The notes beneath the pieces were generated by a model. The model was not told the origin of the DNA. It worked only from the letters and a program-made list of their open reading frames with translations, and ran no database searches. Both the position numbers and the translations under genes were made by a program. DNA of 50,672 nucleotides from assembly GCA_017395685.1 (NCBI GenBank), contig JAFQOD010000064.1, positions 1 through 50,672 on the forward strand. Direction: 5' to 3'. Below, piece by piece: positions 1 to 11,342 of the stretch. Numbering within the stretch: the first letter of the stretch is position 1; each line of letters opens with the position of its first letter. The stretch is from Clostridia bacterium. GTDB taxonomy: Bacteria; Bacillota; Clostridia; Christensenellales; Aristaeellaceae.

Positions 1-24
1 AATGAAAAATTCTTCCCGAATCAT
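1..24 (-). CDS. 5' end of a gene leaving the window (8 codons)
   Basis: An ATG on the minus strand at position 24 is preceded by GGAGAA with a 6-nt spacer and by a plausible promoter about 80 nt upstream. It opens a frame reading MIREEFFI that runs off the left edge. Too little is present to name a product. It would be the next transcription unit after the arabinan operon on the same strand. The call rests only on ribosome binding site, promoter and direction. Confidence 0.35.
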
Positions 25-103
25 AAATGATTCTCCAGAATTTTTCTCCTCGCGGCGTACATGCCGCCGCTGCGGATTGCATTTCTTCGCCTACTATGCT
101 GCA

Positions 104-132
104 AGTATTTTTGCGTATGGTTGGTTTGTCAA
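104..132 (-). promoter_or_regulatory. candidate sigma-A promoter reading left
   Basis: On the minus strand, TTGACA (127-132) is followed after 17 nt by AATACT (104-109). The -35 is perfect and the -10 matches consensus at 4 of 6. It lies between a hairpin at the end of the arabinan operon and the start codon at position 24, so it would serve the gene leaving the window. The leader contains a small CGGCG/CGCCG hairpin just before the ribosome binding site. Confidence 0.4.
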
Positions 133-139
133 CGGTCTG

Positions 140-171
140 AGACCGGAGGATTCATCCTCCGGTCTTTTTTT
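140..171 (+). terminator. strong hairpin at the end of the arabinan operon; T-run on the plus strand
   Basis: An 11-bp perfect stem (140-150 with 155-165) with loop TTCA is followed on the plus strand by seven T. It abuts the stop codon of the minus-strand GH43 gene. The T-run lies on the plus side, so as a classic intrinsic terminator it would stop plus-strand transcripts. For the minus-strand operon it would be a stem without a U-tract, possibly an RNA-stabilising 3' end. Confidence 0.55.
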
Positions 172-1144
172 ATGGCTGAAACAGCTGATGATCCAGGCTG
201 AAAACGGGCATCCCATCCTTAAAGGGCACCTCCATGACGAAGGCATGCCGGTTGGGATCATACAAAGGATCGCCCACAATTTCATCATAGGGCCGGGCAT
301 GATAGGAGGTATATATTCTTCCCTCCTCATCCCGGAAAAAGGTATTGTGGCCCGGGCCGAAAATGCCCTTTTCCCTGTTGGTAACAAAAACGGGATGATT
401 CACCTTATGCCAGGCGGAAATATCCATGGGATCATCCTGCCCCTCCATCCAGATCAGGCCCATGCAGTAGGCGGCGCTGGTATCGCTGCCTGAAAAGGTC
501 ACATAAATCCGGCCCTCATGCTCCAGCACAGCAGGCCCTTCATTGACCCAGAATCCATGCCGTTCCCAGGCATAGGAAGGGGATGAAAGCAGCATCTGGG
601 GCGTTTTCAAGGAAAGAGGCGTTGCCATTTCCGCAATATAGAGATTGGAAATCATGGGCCCTGTGCTCACCTTTTCCGCCCAGATGCAGTATCGCTTTCC
701 CCCATGCTCAAAAACGGTCATATCCAGGGAGAAGGCAGTAAAGCTGAACTGATCACCCTCTGCCCGGCGGAGCATGCCGCATTCCTCCCATGCCCCATTC
801 ACGGGATCAGCGTCCTTGCAGCGCAGCACCCAGGGCCGGATCTTCCAGCAATCATCCTTTTCCCCTGCGGCAAAATAGATATACCAGCAGCCATCCAGAA
901 AATGCAGCTCCGGCGCCCAGATATGGCGGCTCATAACGCCGCTTTCATGGGCATGCCAGATCATCTTCTCCTCCGCATCCCTCAGCCCTTCCAGCGTATC
1001 GGCGCATCGCACCGCAATGCCGTTATAGGAAGGAACGGAAGCCGTAAAATACCATTTTCCGCTGATCCTGCGCACACAGGGATCCGCCCGCTGGGCAATA
1101 AAGGGAGTATTCCAGGGGGTGCGCAAATAGTTATCAGCATTCAT
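170..1144 (-). CDS. glycoside hydrolase family 43 protein (probable intracellular alpha-L-arabinofuranosidase)
   Basis: A 324-residue protein with no signal peptide, so cytoplasmic. It has the start of a five-bladed GH43 propeller: RADP with the likely general base Asp21, then HIWAPEL in the second blade and repeated W-Y-I-Y-F strands. GH43 enzymes invert arabinosyl or xylosyl linkages. This one is last in an operon with two GH51 enzymes and two sugar importers, which points to arabino-oligosaccharide trimming after import. The start ATG has GGAGGATATAAGAA before it. It lies 44 nt after the GH51 stop, with a small GCCGGC hairpin between. Exact substrate (arabinose or xylose side chains) cannot be read from sequence. 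Confidence 0.85.
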   Translation of the reverse strand: MNADNYLRTPWNTPFIAQRADPCVRRISGKWYFTASVPSYNGIAVRCADTLEGLRDAEEKMIWHAHESGVMSRHIWAPELHFLDGCWYIYFAAGEKDDCWKIRPWVLRCKDADPVNGAWEECGMLRRAEGDQFSFTAFSLDMTVFEHGGKRYCIWAEKVSTGPMISNLYIAEMATPLSLKTPQMLLSSPSYAWERHGFWVNEGPAVLEHEGRIYVTFSGSDTSAAYCMGLIWMEGQDDPMDISAWHKVNHPVFVTNREKGIFGPGHNTFFRDEEGRIYTSYHARPYDEIVGDPLYDPNRHAFVMEVPFKDGMPVFSLDHQLFQP

Positions 1145-1188
1145 TTCTTATATCCTCCGGTGTATAGCCGGCCCCTGCCGGCGATGGA

Positions 1189-4646
<3,458 letters not shown>

Positions 4647-4650
4647 AGAT

Positions 4651-5571
4651 TCATTCCTCCTTATCCCGGTAATGCATCCGCATCCGGATATCCTGGGGAT
4701 AATTGCCGAAGGACCGGCCGAACAGGGTAAATCCCCCCACATTCCGGGCATCCTCCGGCACCGAAATGCGGAATAAAATGGCGCTGCCGCCATCGATATG
4801 CAAATCATTCAGGGTGGTATCGCTGATGCGCCCGCCATCCACATAGGTGCCGGTGGAATTGATGCTGATCAGCTTATACAGGCCGTGCTGATTCCAATTG
4901 CGGAACCACCAGTCAGGATTGTAAATGCCCTGGATCCGGCCAAAATCCCCAGGGCTGGTCCAATAGCCCAGGGCCACGCCATTCATGCTGAAATGAACGT
5001 CACTGGGCCAATCCTCCGAACAGCCGGGAGCTTCAGAGGAAATCTCCATCGAAATCTGCAGTTCCACAATCTCCTGATGGGGCTGCAGAAAGCAGGGCAG
5101 CATATATTCCACATAGCCGCTGCCGAACCATAGAATTTCTGCGCCAAATCGTTCCGGGCTGGCGAAAAAGCGGGGATCATCCACTTTCCCGATAATTTTC
5201 TGCGGGGTGCAGATGCCGCAGGTGGGCGCCACACTGTAGGATGTATACTGGCCCACGCCGATTTCCGTTTCGTATATATTGAAGGTACGGTGCTGCTGGG
5301 TAGGCTCGATCATGATGCTTTCATCGGTGGCAGAGCAGATTTTCTGCATGCCATGCTTGCCGCTGAACATTTCCACCGTTACCAGGCCGCATTCCTGCAG
5401 CGCCTTGATATGGGGGGTAAGGGCCCCGGCGGTGATCTTCAGCCGCTCGGAAATGGCGCTCATATGCAAGGGCCCATCCTGATACAGCAATTCCATAATG
5501 GAAATGCGGATATCGGAATTCAGCGCCCTGAACAGGGGCAGGCCTTCTCTCAATGAGCGGATGTGCAGCAT
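4651..5571 (-). CDS. ArsR-type winged-helix regulator with large C-terminal domain
   Basis: A 306-residue protein. Residues about 8-85 form a winged helix (FRALNSDIRISIMELLYQ, MSAISERLKITAGALTPHIKALQ) of ArsR/HTH-20 type. The remaining about 200 residues are rich in Trp, Gly and Tyr and look like a beta-sandwich, not a metal site. Classic ArsR proteins are about 100 residues, so the C-terminal part is probably the ligand sensor. It sits inside the arabinan operon, 93 nt after a solute-binding protein gene and 4 nt before the secreted GH51 gene, so it likely senses an arabinan-derived sugar and controls this operon. The start ATG has GAGGTG upstream. Ligand and sign of regulation are inferred, not shown. 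Confidence 0.75.
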   Translation of the reverse strand: MLHIRSLREGLPLFRALNSDIRISIMELLYQDGPLHMSAISERLKITAGALTPHIKALQECGLVTVEMFSGKHGMQKICSATDESIMIEPTQQHRTFNIYETEIGVGQYTSYSVAPTCGICTPQKIIGKVDDPRFFASPERFGAEILWFGSGYVEYMLPCFLQPHQEIVELQISMEISSEAPGCSEDWPSDVHFSMNGVALGYWTSPGDFGRIQGIYNPDWWFRNWNQHGLYKLISINSTGTYVDGGRISDTTLNDLHIDGGSAILFRISVPEDARNVGGFTLFGRSFGNYPQDIRMRMHYRDKEE

Positions 5572-5600
5572 GATTTTCACCTCTGTCGTATCTGAGTGTT

Positions 5601-5626
5601 GGGGGGCGGCTTTTACACCGCCCCCC
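5601..5626 (-). promoter_or_regulatory. intercistronic GC hairpin between solute-binding protein and regulator genes
   Basis: A perfect 9-bp stem GGGGGGCGG/CCGCCCCCC (5601-5609 with 5618-5626) with an 8-nt loop lies between the stop of the solute-binding protein gene (5665) and the start of the regulator gene (5571). No U-run follows on the minus strand. It may act as a 3' stabilising hairpin or weak attenuator that keeps the solute-binding protein message more abundant than the downstream part. Confidence 0.5.
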
Positions 5627-5664
5627 GGTAGTTTAACCGAAAGACCGGATCCGGTCAAGATCGA

Positions 5665-7113
5665 TTATTCGGCCTGACCGTATACGCTGTAGAATACAGC
5701 CATGGCGTCATCATAGTACTTGCGGCCGGCTTCGTCCAGCGCATCGGTGTAATCGTAGGGATCGATGGCGCCGGCGTTGATGGCGGCTTCGATGCCGGTG
5801 TAGCCGGCATAGTCAGAACCATGATAGTAATCGGCGATGAAGGTATTGAAGCCGGGGATGGTACGGCCGCCGAAGGTTACGGGAGTGGTGATGTTGCTGA
5901 AGAAAGCTTCCCAATCATTCCAGTAGCCCAGGTCAGGCATGGTGGTGGACAGAGCGGCAGCCACTTCTTCATCTTCGATCATGGGCAGGGAGCCGGCCAG
6001 ACGATAGATGCGTTCCTGGGTGACTTCGCCGGTCACGGGATCGGTCACATCATGCATGAGGGTCTTGTACAGTTCAGCGCGGGCCATCCAGCCTTCCTTG
6101 CCCCAGGTGAGGAACTTCATGACTTCGTAGGCTTCGCGGGGATGTTCGCAGGTGGAGGAGATGGAAATCATATCCAGCCAGGAGAACTGGCCGCCGTTTT
6201 CAACGCCTTCACCGATGGGGGCATTGTAGGGAACCATCTGCAGGCCGCGTTCCACAGCAGCGGTCTGGGTGTAGATGGTGTTCATGGTCCAGTAGGCGTC
6301 CATCTGCATGGCAACATGGCCGGATTCGCCCGCCCACATATCATCGGGCACAACAGCCAGATATTCTTCACTGCCGTTGATGGCCTGATAGCCCAGACGG
6401 GCATATTCAGACTGCTTTTCCATCATATCAACCCAGCCGGAGCCGAAGTTGTAGCCTTCGCCGTCCCAGCCGAATTCGCCGGTGACATTATCGGTCAGGG
6501 CGATGGGGCCCAGGGTAACGGGGCCCATGAAGTAGTTGTAAGCCCAGATGCCCTGAGAAGGATCGGTCATGGTTTCGATCAGGTTCAGCATTTCTTCCCA
6601 GGTCCAATCCTGAGGAGGCAGTTCCACATTCAGCTTATCAAACACAGCCTTATCCAGGTAAATGGTGGCGGGCAGGTTTTCACCAGCCATGAAGTAGCAG
6701 CGCTTGCCATCCACATAGCCAACCTTGCGCAGACCGGGATACAGCTTGGTCTGGGCTTCTTCGTCATTTTCCAGATATTTGGAAATGTCATACATCATGG
6801 GATTGGCCAGGAGGGGATCCAGATCCAGCCAGAAGAATACATCGGGCAGATTGCCGTCGGCAGCCAGATTGTTCAGGGTGCCGGTTACGTCGGCAGTGGT
6901 GGTTTCGATGATTTCGATGGTGATGTTGGGATGCTTTTCGGTGAACTTATCGGCCAGAGCGCGGGTCAGTTCAAAGTCGTCCCAGGTCAGGAAGGTGACG
7001 GTGATGGGATCAGTGGTGTTCAGTTCGGGCATGTTGTAGCCTTCTGCGCTGGCGAAGGAGCACAGGGAAGCCATCATGCACAGGGCCATGATCAGGGCAA
7101 CCAGTTTCTTCAT
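5665..7113 (-). CDS. sugar ABC transporter solute-binding protein (family 1)
   Basis: A 482-residue extracellular sugar-binding protein of the MalE/UgpB (family 1) type. A signal peptide ends in SFASA/EG, a signal-peptidase I site; no lipobox is seen although Cys occurs in the hydrophobic core. The mature part shows typical features: ITVTFLTWDDFELTRALAD, KFTEKHPNITIEI, a hinge region and ISISSTCEHPREAYEVMKFL. It should deliver arabino-oligosaccharides to the two permeases encoded just upstream (7194-9181). AGGAGGATACCCCC precedes the ATG. Substrate is inferred from the operon. Confidence 0.9.
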   Translation of the reverse strand: MKKLVALIMALCMMASLCSFASAEGYNMPELNTTDPITVTFLTWDDFELTRALADKFTEKHPNITIEIIETTTADVTGTLNNLAADGNLPDVFFWLDLDPLLANPMMYDISKYLENDEEAQTKLYPGLRKVGYVDGKRCYFMAGENLPATIYLDKAVFDKLNVELPPQDWTWEEMLNLIETMTDPSQGIWAYNYFMGPVTLGPIALTDNVTGEFGWDGEGYNFGSGWVDMMEKQSEYARLGYQAINGSEEYLAVVPDDMWAGESGHVAMQMDAYWTMNTIYTQTAAVERGLQMVPYNAPIGEGVENGGQFSWLDMISISSTCEHPREAYEVMKFLTWGKEGWMARAELYKTLMHDVTDPVTGEVTQERIYRLAGSLPMIEDEEVAAALSTTMPDLGYWNDWEAFFSNITTPVTFGGRTIPGFNTFIADYYHGSDYAGYTGIEAAINAGAIDPYDYTDALDEAGRKYYDDAMAVFYSVYGQAE

Positions 7114-7193
7114 GGGGGTATCCTCCTTTTTTTATTGATCAAAAGCCATTTTTGCGGCCTTGATTCCTTGGATGTTAAGATCCTGGCAAGGGA

Positions 7194-8237
7194 TTATTCG
7201 CCAGTGATACCAGCCTTATCCACGCTTTCCACAAATTGCTTCTGCAGCACGAAGTAAAGCAGCAGCAGCGGCAGGATGGAGAGCATGGTGCCCGCCATTT
7301 TGATGGCGTCATTGAGCTTGTTGGGAGAGGTGACAGAGGAGGCGCGGGCGTCGAAGGTGACGTTATAGCTGTCTTCGAAGCGCTGCAGTTCCAGCATCAG
7401 GGTGGTCAGGCCGGTATTTCTGGTGGTGCCGTATCCCAGATAAATCTGGGCCAGATACACTTCATTCCAGTACCATACGAAGGAGAACAGCGTAACCACA
7501 ATGATGGCGGCCAGGGACAGGGGAATGGCGATACGGAAATACGCCTTGAAATGGCCGGCGCCGTCGATTTCCGCCGCTTCCACCAGGGATTGGGGCACCT
7601 GGCGATGGAAATTGTAGAAAATCAGGATGCACAATACGCTCATGAATCCCTGGCCCAGGGCGGCAGTGATCACGAAGGGCTTCACCGTACCGTCAATCAG
7701 CTTCAGCCGGGAGAAGAGCAGGTAATTGGGCATGGAGGTGGCCTGGCTGGGCAGCAGGAAGGACAGGATCAGCAGGCCCATCCACAGCTTCTTCAGCGGG
7801 AAATTATACCGGGCAAAGCCATAGCCAACCATGGAGGTGATAATCACCTGGCAAATGGTGGGCAGCAGCGCCAGAATCAGATTCTTGCCCAGGCTGTTCC
7901 AGTAATCCAGGGCCAGAATGGCATCCTTGTAATTCTTGGTGGTGACGGAGGAGGGAATCCATTTGGCAGATGCATCCAGCAGATCCTCCTTGGACATGAA
8001 GGAGCGGCTGAGCATATGCAGCATGGGATACAGATAGATGAAGGCGATGGTGATCAGCAGGGTGTAGACCACCAGGCTCATTACCAGGCCCCGCTTTTCC
8101 ATGCTGCCAAGGAACACCTTTTTCCAATGGTCCATCCGGGCCTCGCGGGATTTGGGGGCGGGCTTCTTTTCAGGAAGCTGGGCAATGGTTTTCGCCGTCC
8201 GGGCATTTGCGGTATGCTTCTTTTTCAGCATTTTCAC
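7194..8237 (-). CDS. carbohydrate ABC transporter permease (MalG/LplC type)
   Basis: A 347-residue inner-membrane permease with a long charged N-terminus (about 50 residues), six predicted membrane spans and the ATPase-contacting EAA loop (EAAEIDGAGHFKAYFRIAIPLS region). It pairs with the permease at 8234-9181. The start is probably GTG at 8237: its GTGA overlaps the upstream stop by 4 nt, and AGGAGG lies 8 nt before it. An ATG at 8231 is the alternative. The partner solute-binding protein gene follows after 80 nt. No ATP-binding subunit is encoded nearby. Confidence 0.9.
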   Translation of the reverse strand: MKMLKKKHTANARTAKTIAQLPEKKPAPKSREARMDHWKKVFLGSMEKRGLVMSLVVYTLLITIAFIYLYPMLHMLSRSFMSKEDLLDASAKWIPSSVTTKNYKDAILALDYWNSLGKNLILALLPTICQVIITSMVGYGFARYNFPLKKLWMGLLILSFLLPSQATSMPNYLLFSRLKLIDGTVKPFVITAALGQGFMSVLCILIFYNFHRQVPQSLVEAAEIDGAGHFKAYFRIAIPLSLAAIIVVTLFSFVWYWNEVYLAQIYLGYGTTRNTGLTTLMLELQRFEDSYNVTFDARASSVTSPNKLNDAIKMAGTMLSILPLLLLYFVLQKQFVESVDKAGITGE

Positions 8238-9181
8238 GCCTGCCACCTCCTTCCCTTCTGAACGATGCGCTTGGTTTCATATTTCACATGCTTATCGCTC
8301 TTTTCCCGCAGCAGCAGGAATACCAGCAGCAGAATCACCGCCACCACAGCGGTATAGATCCAGGACATGGCCGCGCCGTAGCTGTAGCCCTTGGTGGCCG
8401 CATAGCTTACAGTGTAGATCAGCTGGATGATCTCATTATCGCCGCCGGTTGCCAGGGTGACCACGGTGTAGATGGCATTGAGCAGGATCATGGAGCGCAT
8501 CACAGGCAGCGTGATCTTCCAGAAGCTTTCCCAGCCGGAAGCGCCGTCGATCTTGGCCGCTTCATACAGGGTGGAGGGCACCTTCTGCAGCCCTGCCAGG
8601 AAAATCAGAATCTGGATGCCGGAATTCCATAGAATCAGAATCAGGGAAGAGAACAGATCATTGATGGGGGCGGCAATGAATTCCGGCAGACCGGAGAGCA
8701 CATTGGTCAGGGTGTTGGCGCTGACCATGGGCACCGTGCTGACCCCCTGGGCCGTCAATTGCTGCATCACCGGGCCGGTGGCAATGATGACGGGCAGGAA
8801 GAAAATCATGCGGAACAGAGATTTGGCATGGATTTTTCCATTGAGCATCAGCGCAATGATCAGGGAAAATGCGATGATGATGGGCATCTGCAGCACCAGA
8901 CCCAGCCCGAAATTAGCCAGCGTTACCGGGAAATTGATTTCCTTCATGAAAACCGAGGCGTAATTATCCCAGGCATTGGGCAGGGGATTGAAGGTGATGC
9001 CGTTGGAAAAAACGATGTTGGAAAAGGAGAACCGCAGGGACTGCACCATGGCATATACGAAGAAAATGCATACGCCAACAATCCAGGGCAGGATGAACAG
9101 ATAGCCATGCACCCATTCGCTCACCCGGCGCTTGGTAATGCGGCGCTTGTCATGGGGATTTTTCACTTTTTTACCGGCCAT
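8234..9181 (-). CDS. sugar ABC transporter permease (UgpA/LplB type)
   Basis: A 315-residue membrane protein with the HGYLFILPWIVGVCIFFVY first span and the EAA loop (EAAKIDGASGWESFWKITLP). It forms the channel heterodimer with the permease at 7194-8237. It starts inside the end of the DUF5696 gene (11-nt overlap) with only a weak purine-rich site, so translation is probably coupled. Its place directly behind the DUF5696 and NHL/Yip1 genes suggests that those proteins serve this transporter. Confidence 0.9.
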   Translation of the reverse strand: MAGKKVKNPHDKRRITKRRVSEWVHGYLFILPWIVGVCIFFVYAMVQSLRFSFSNIVFSNGITFNPLPNAWDNYASVFMKEINFPVTLANFGLGLVLQMPIIIAFSLIIALMLNGKIHAKSLFRMIFFLPVIIATGPVMQQLTAQGVSTVPMVSANTLTNVLSGLPEFIAAPINDLFSSLILILWNSGIQILIFLAGLQKVPSTLYEAAKIDGASGWESFWKITLPVMRSMILLNAIYTVVTLATGGDNEIIQLIYTVSYAATKGYSYGAAMSWIYTAVVAVILLLVFLLLREKSDKHVKYETKRIVQKGRRWQA

Positions 9182-11342
9182 CCGTCTTCACCACCTTATA
9201 GCTGAGTCCCTCCAGCACGATATCATCCATGGAGGCCTGCTTATCGCCGAAATTGAGGTAAACAACCGTCCCGTTATCCCAGGTCACCCGGGCCATATCC
9301 TTGTGCACATCATGGCGGATGATGGAAGCGCCCTGCACCTGGGACTGGACTGCATCCAGCGCCTGATACCATTCGATGATGGTATCGCGGTACAATTCAT
9401 ACCGGGAGGAATAGATATCGGAAGAATTGCTGTTCTGCAGTTCGATGGGATCCTCCCAGGTGATCAGGAAGCTGGGCCGGGCGCCCTGCTCCATCATGCG
9501 CAGGAAGAATTCCTTGTTATTGGCCTGGAAATTCACATATTCCGCATAGACGGGCATCTTGCCGGAAAGGGCAATGCCCAGCAGGGGAATTTCCCGCATG
9601 GTATAGGTGTAATCAGATCCTGCGGCCGGCATATCCGAAAGGGCATTGGCATAGGGCCACAGATAGGCATTGGCGGCCACCAGGGTGGTGGGCAGGGCAT
9701 CGGCGCTGGCCTTTGCCAGTTCCTTATACAGGCCCATCAGTTCCGTGGAATCACGGTATGCATTCTGATGATAATAATCCGCCATCAGCTGGGTAAAGCC
9801 GGTAAGGGAGATGCCCCGCACCTTGCCTTTTTCCATCTGATTGATCACATTCCCGCCGATTTCCAGGGATTTTTGCGGATTCAGATATTGAATGGAATCA
9901 TATACCATGCCGAAGCTGGGGCGACTCCAGGTCTGGGAGGTGATCTTTTTGAAGGCGCTGAAGGTAAGCACCCCGTTGACGCTGGGATTCAGCTTCAGGA
10001 AATCCGCCTCCAGGGCAAAGGGCAGCCCCTTTTCATCCGCCAGGGCCATCAGGCTTTCAAGGCCGCTCTTTCCCCCCAGGACGGCAGCGGGGGCATAAGC
10101 ATTGGTAGGCAGGCTGCCGGTCAGGCCCTCGCCCTGCCAGCCCCTGTATACCAGGGACAGCCGCTGAGCGCCGCTTTCCGTCAGTTCCTTCACCATTTCC
10201 TCAGCCTGGGCAAAGGAGGTCATCACCACATCCTGCTTGCCCAGAATGTAATTTTCCTTTTCCAGGCCCAGGAAATCAATCTGCACATCAAAGGGCCGCT
10301 GATCGGCGCGATCAAATACGCCCTTTTCATCCATGTAACTGCGCCAGGCAGTGGCCAGGCCGGCATAATTGGCCTCTTCCCCATCGGTGAGGAAAATGCG
10401 CTGCACAATATCAAAATCCCTGGCCTTTTCGGTGCGCATGCTCACCGTGCCGGAGGAAGGGCCGGTGGGCTGGGCATACACCATACGGTAGATATAGCGC
10501 ACGGCCGTCCAGTCAAAGCCGGTACGCACCCCATTGGGATAGGCCATGATCCGGGCCCCCTGATCGCCTTCTTCAATGTAATTGAGGAAAGCAATCTGCT
10601 TTTCCGTATGCGCAATGCCGCACACCGGCATGATCACCGGCTCGGTGGGCACGCTCCACATGGAATTCACCGTATCCTCGATGCCGATATTCATGCCGTA
10701 CACAGGCCGGTCAAAGGGAGAGGTGTAGCGGCCTTCGTTATCCTTGAGCTCCACAATGGCGCCCTGACCGTCGGGGATGATGATATAGCCCTCATCCTGC
10801 CCCAGGCGGCTGTAGCCCAGGAAGGGGAAGATGGTGAAGGTGGCCACCGTATATTTGCTGCTCATTTCCTCCACGATCTTATCCTGGGGGATGGTAACCA
10901 CCAGGCCATATTCATCCATCTTCAGCATCACATCATAGGAAATGCCGATTTCCGGAAAACGCACATGGGCGGTAAAGCCGTCCGCCGCGTAATCGTAGGT
11001 AATTTCATTGGCTTTGGTGATCAGATCGGCCTGGGTGTTATTGGATTTCACATCCTCGATATATTCCATCACCACGCCGCTCTGATAAAAGCCCTTCCAG
11101 GCGGCATTATCCTTGATGCCAGTCAGATCCTGAACGGTGGAATACAATACCGCGCCGTTCTTTTTGCTTTCCACGATGATAGAAAGATTTTCTTCCCGCA
11201 GATACAGGGTAAAGCGGCTGTTTTCCGCCACCTGATGATAATCCCCAGGGATTGCCGGGGCGGCTGCGCTTTCCGAAAGCCCGGGCACAGCCGTGCACAG
11301 CAGCATCAGGGCCAGGGCCCACAGCTTAAGCCTTCTTAACAA
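9171..11342 (-). CDS. DUF5696-family exported protein
   Basis: A 723-residue exported protein of the family I recognise as DUF5696, commonly found beside sugar ABC transporter genes in Bacillota. It begins with a signal sequence (LRRLKLWALALMLLCTAVPG), then a beta-rich N-terminal part with SRFTLYLREENLSIIVESK, and a middle/C-terminal part with barrel-like features (RLSLVYRGWQ, GISLTGFTQLMADYYH, PSFLITWEDP). The C-terminus (VRVTWDNGTVVYLNFGDK-like) recalls glycosidase caps, but I see no assignable catalytic pair. No ATG fits: I chose TTG at 11342, with GGAGAGGTGG before it, giving a 17-nt overlap with the upstream gene; TTG at 11384 lacks a ribosome binding site. Function unknown; a surface glycan-binding or hydrolytic helper for uptake is an inference. 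Confidence 0.75.
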   Translation of the reverse strand: MLRRLKLWALALMLLCTAVPGLSESAAAPAIPGDYHQVAENSRFTLYLREENLSIIVESKKNGAVLYSTVQDLTGIKDNAAWKGFYQSGVVMEYIEDVKSNNTQADLITKANEITYDYAADGFTAHVRFPEIGISYDVMLKMDEYGLVVTIPQDKIVEEMSSKYTVATFTIFPFLGYSRLGQDEGYIIIPDGQGAIVELKDNEGRYTSPFDRPVYGMNIGIEDTVNSMWSVPTEPVIMPVCGIAHTEKQIAFLNYIEEGDQGARIMAYPNGVRTGFDWTAVRYIYRMVYAQPTGPSSGTVSMRTEKARDFDIVQRIFLTDGEEANYAGLATAWRSYMDEKGVFDRADQRPFDVQIDFLGLEKENYILGKQDVVMTSFAQAEEMVKELTESGAQRLSLVYRGWQGEGLTGSLPTNAYAPAAVLGGKSGLESLMALADEKGLPFALEADFLKLNPSVNGVLTFSAFKKITSQTWSRPSFGMVYDSIQYLNPQKSLEIGGNVINQMEKGKVRGISLTGFTQLMADYYHQNAYRDSTELMGLYKELAKASADALPTTLVAANAYLWPYANALSDMPAAGSDYTYTMREIPLLGIALSGKMPVYAEYVNFQANNKEFFLRMMEQGARPSFLITWEDPIELQNSNSSDIYSSRYELYRDTIIEWYQALDAVQSQVQGASIIRHDVHKDMARVTWDNGTVVYLNFGDKQASMDDIVLEGLSYKVVKTDGR

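Noticed and set aside
2-493. A plus-strand open frame at the left edge.
   Set aside because: It runs through a strong hairpin and then antisense through the GH43 gene. No protein motif or ribosome binding site.
9132-11339. A 735-codon open frame on the plus strand opposite the DUF5696 gene, and similar long frames at 22347-24638, 16451-18160, 18145-19791, 2685-4259 and 5821-7257.
   Set aside because: They mirror real genes on the other strand, are unusually rich in Gly, His, Gln and Ile, lack ribosome binding sites and domain motifs. They arise from the codon bias of the true genes.
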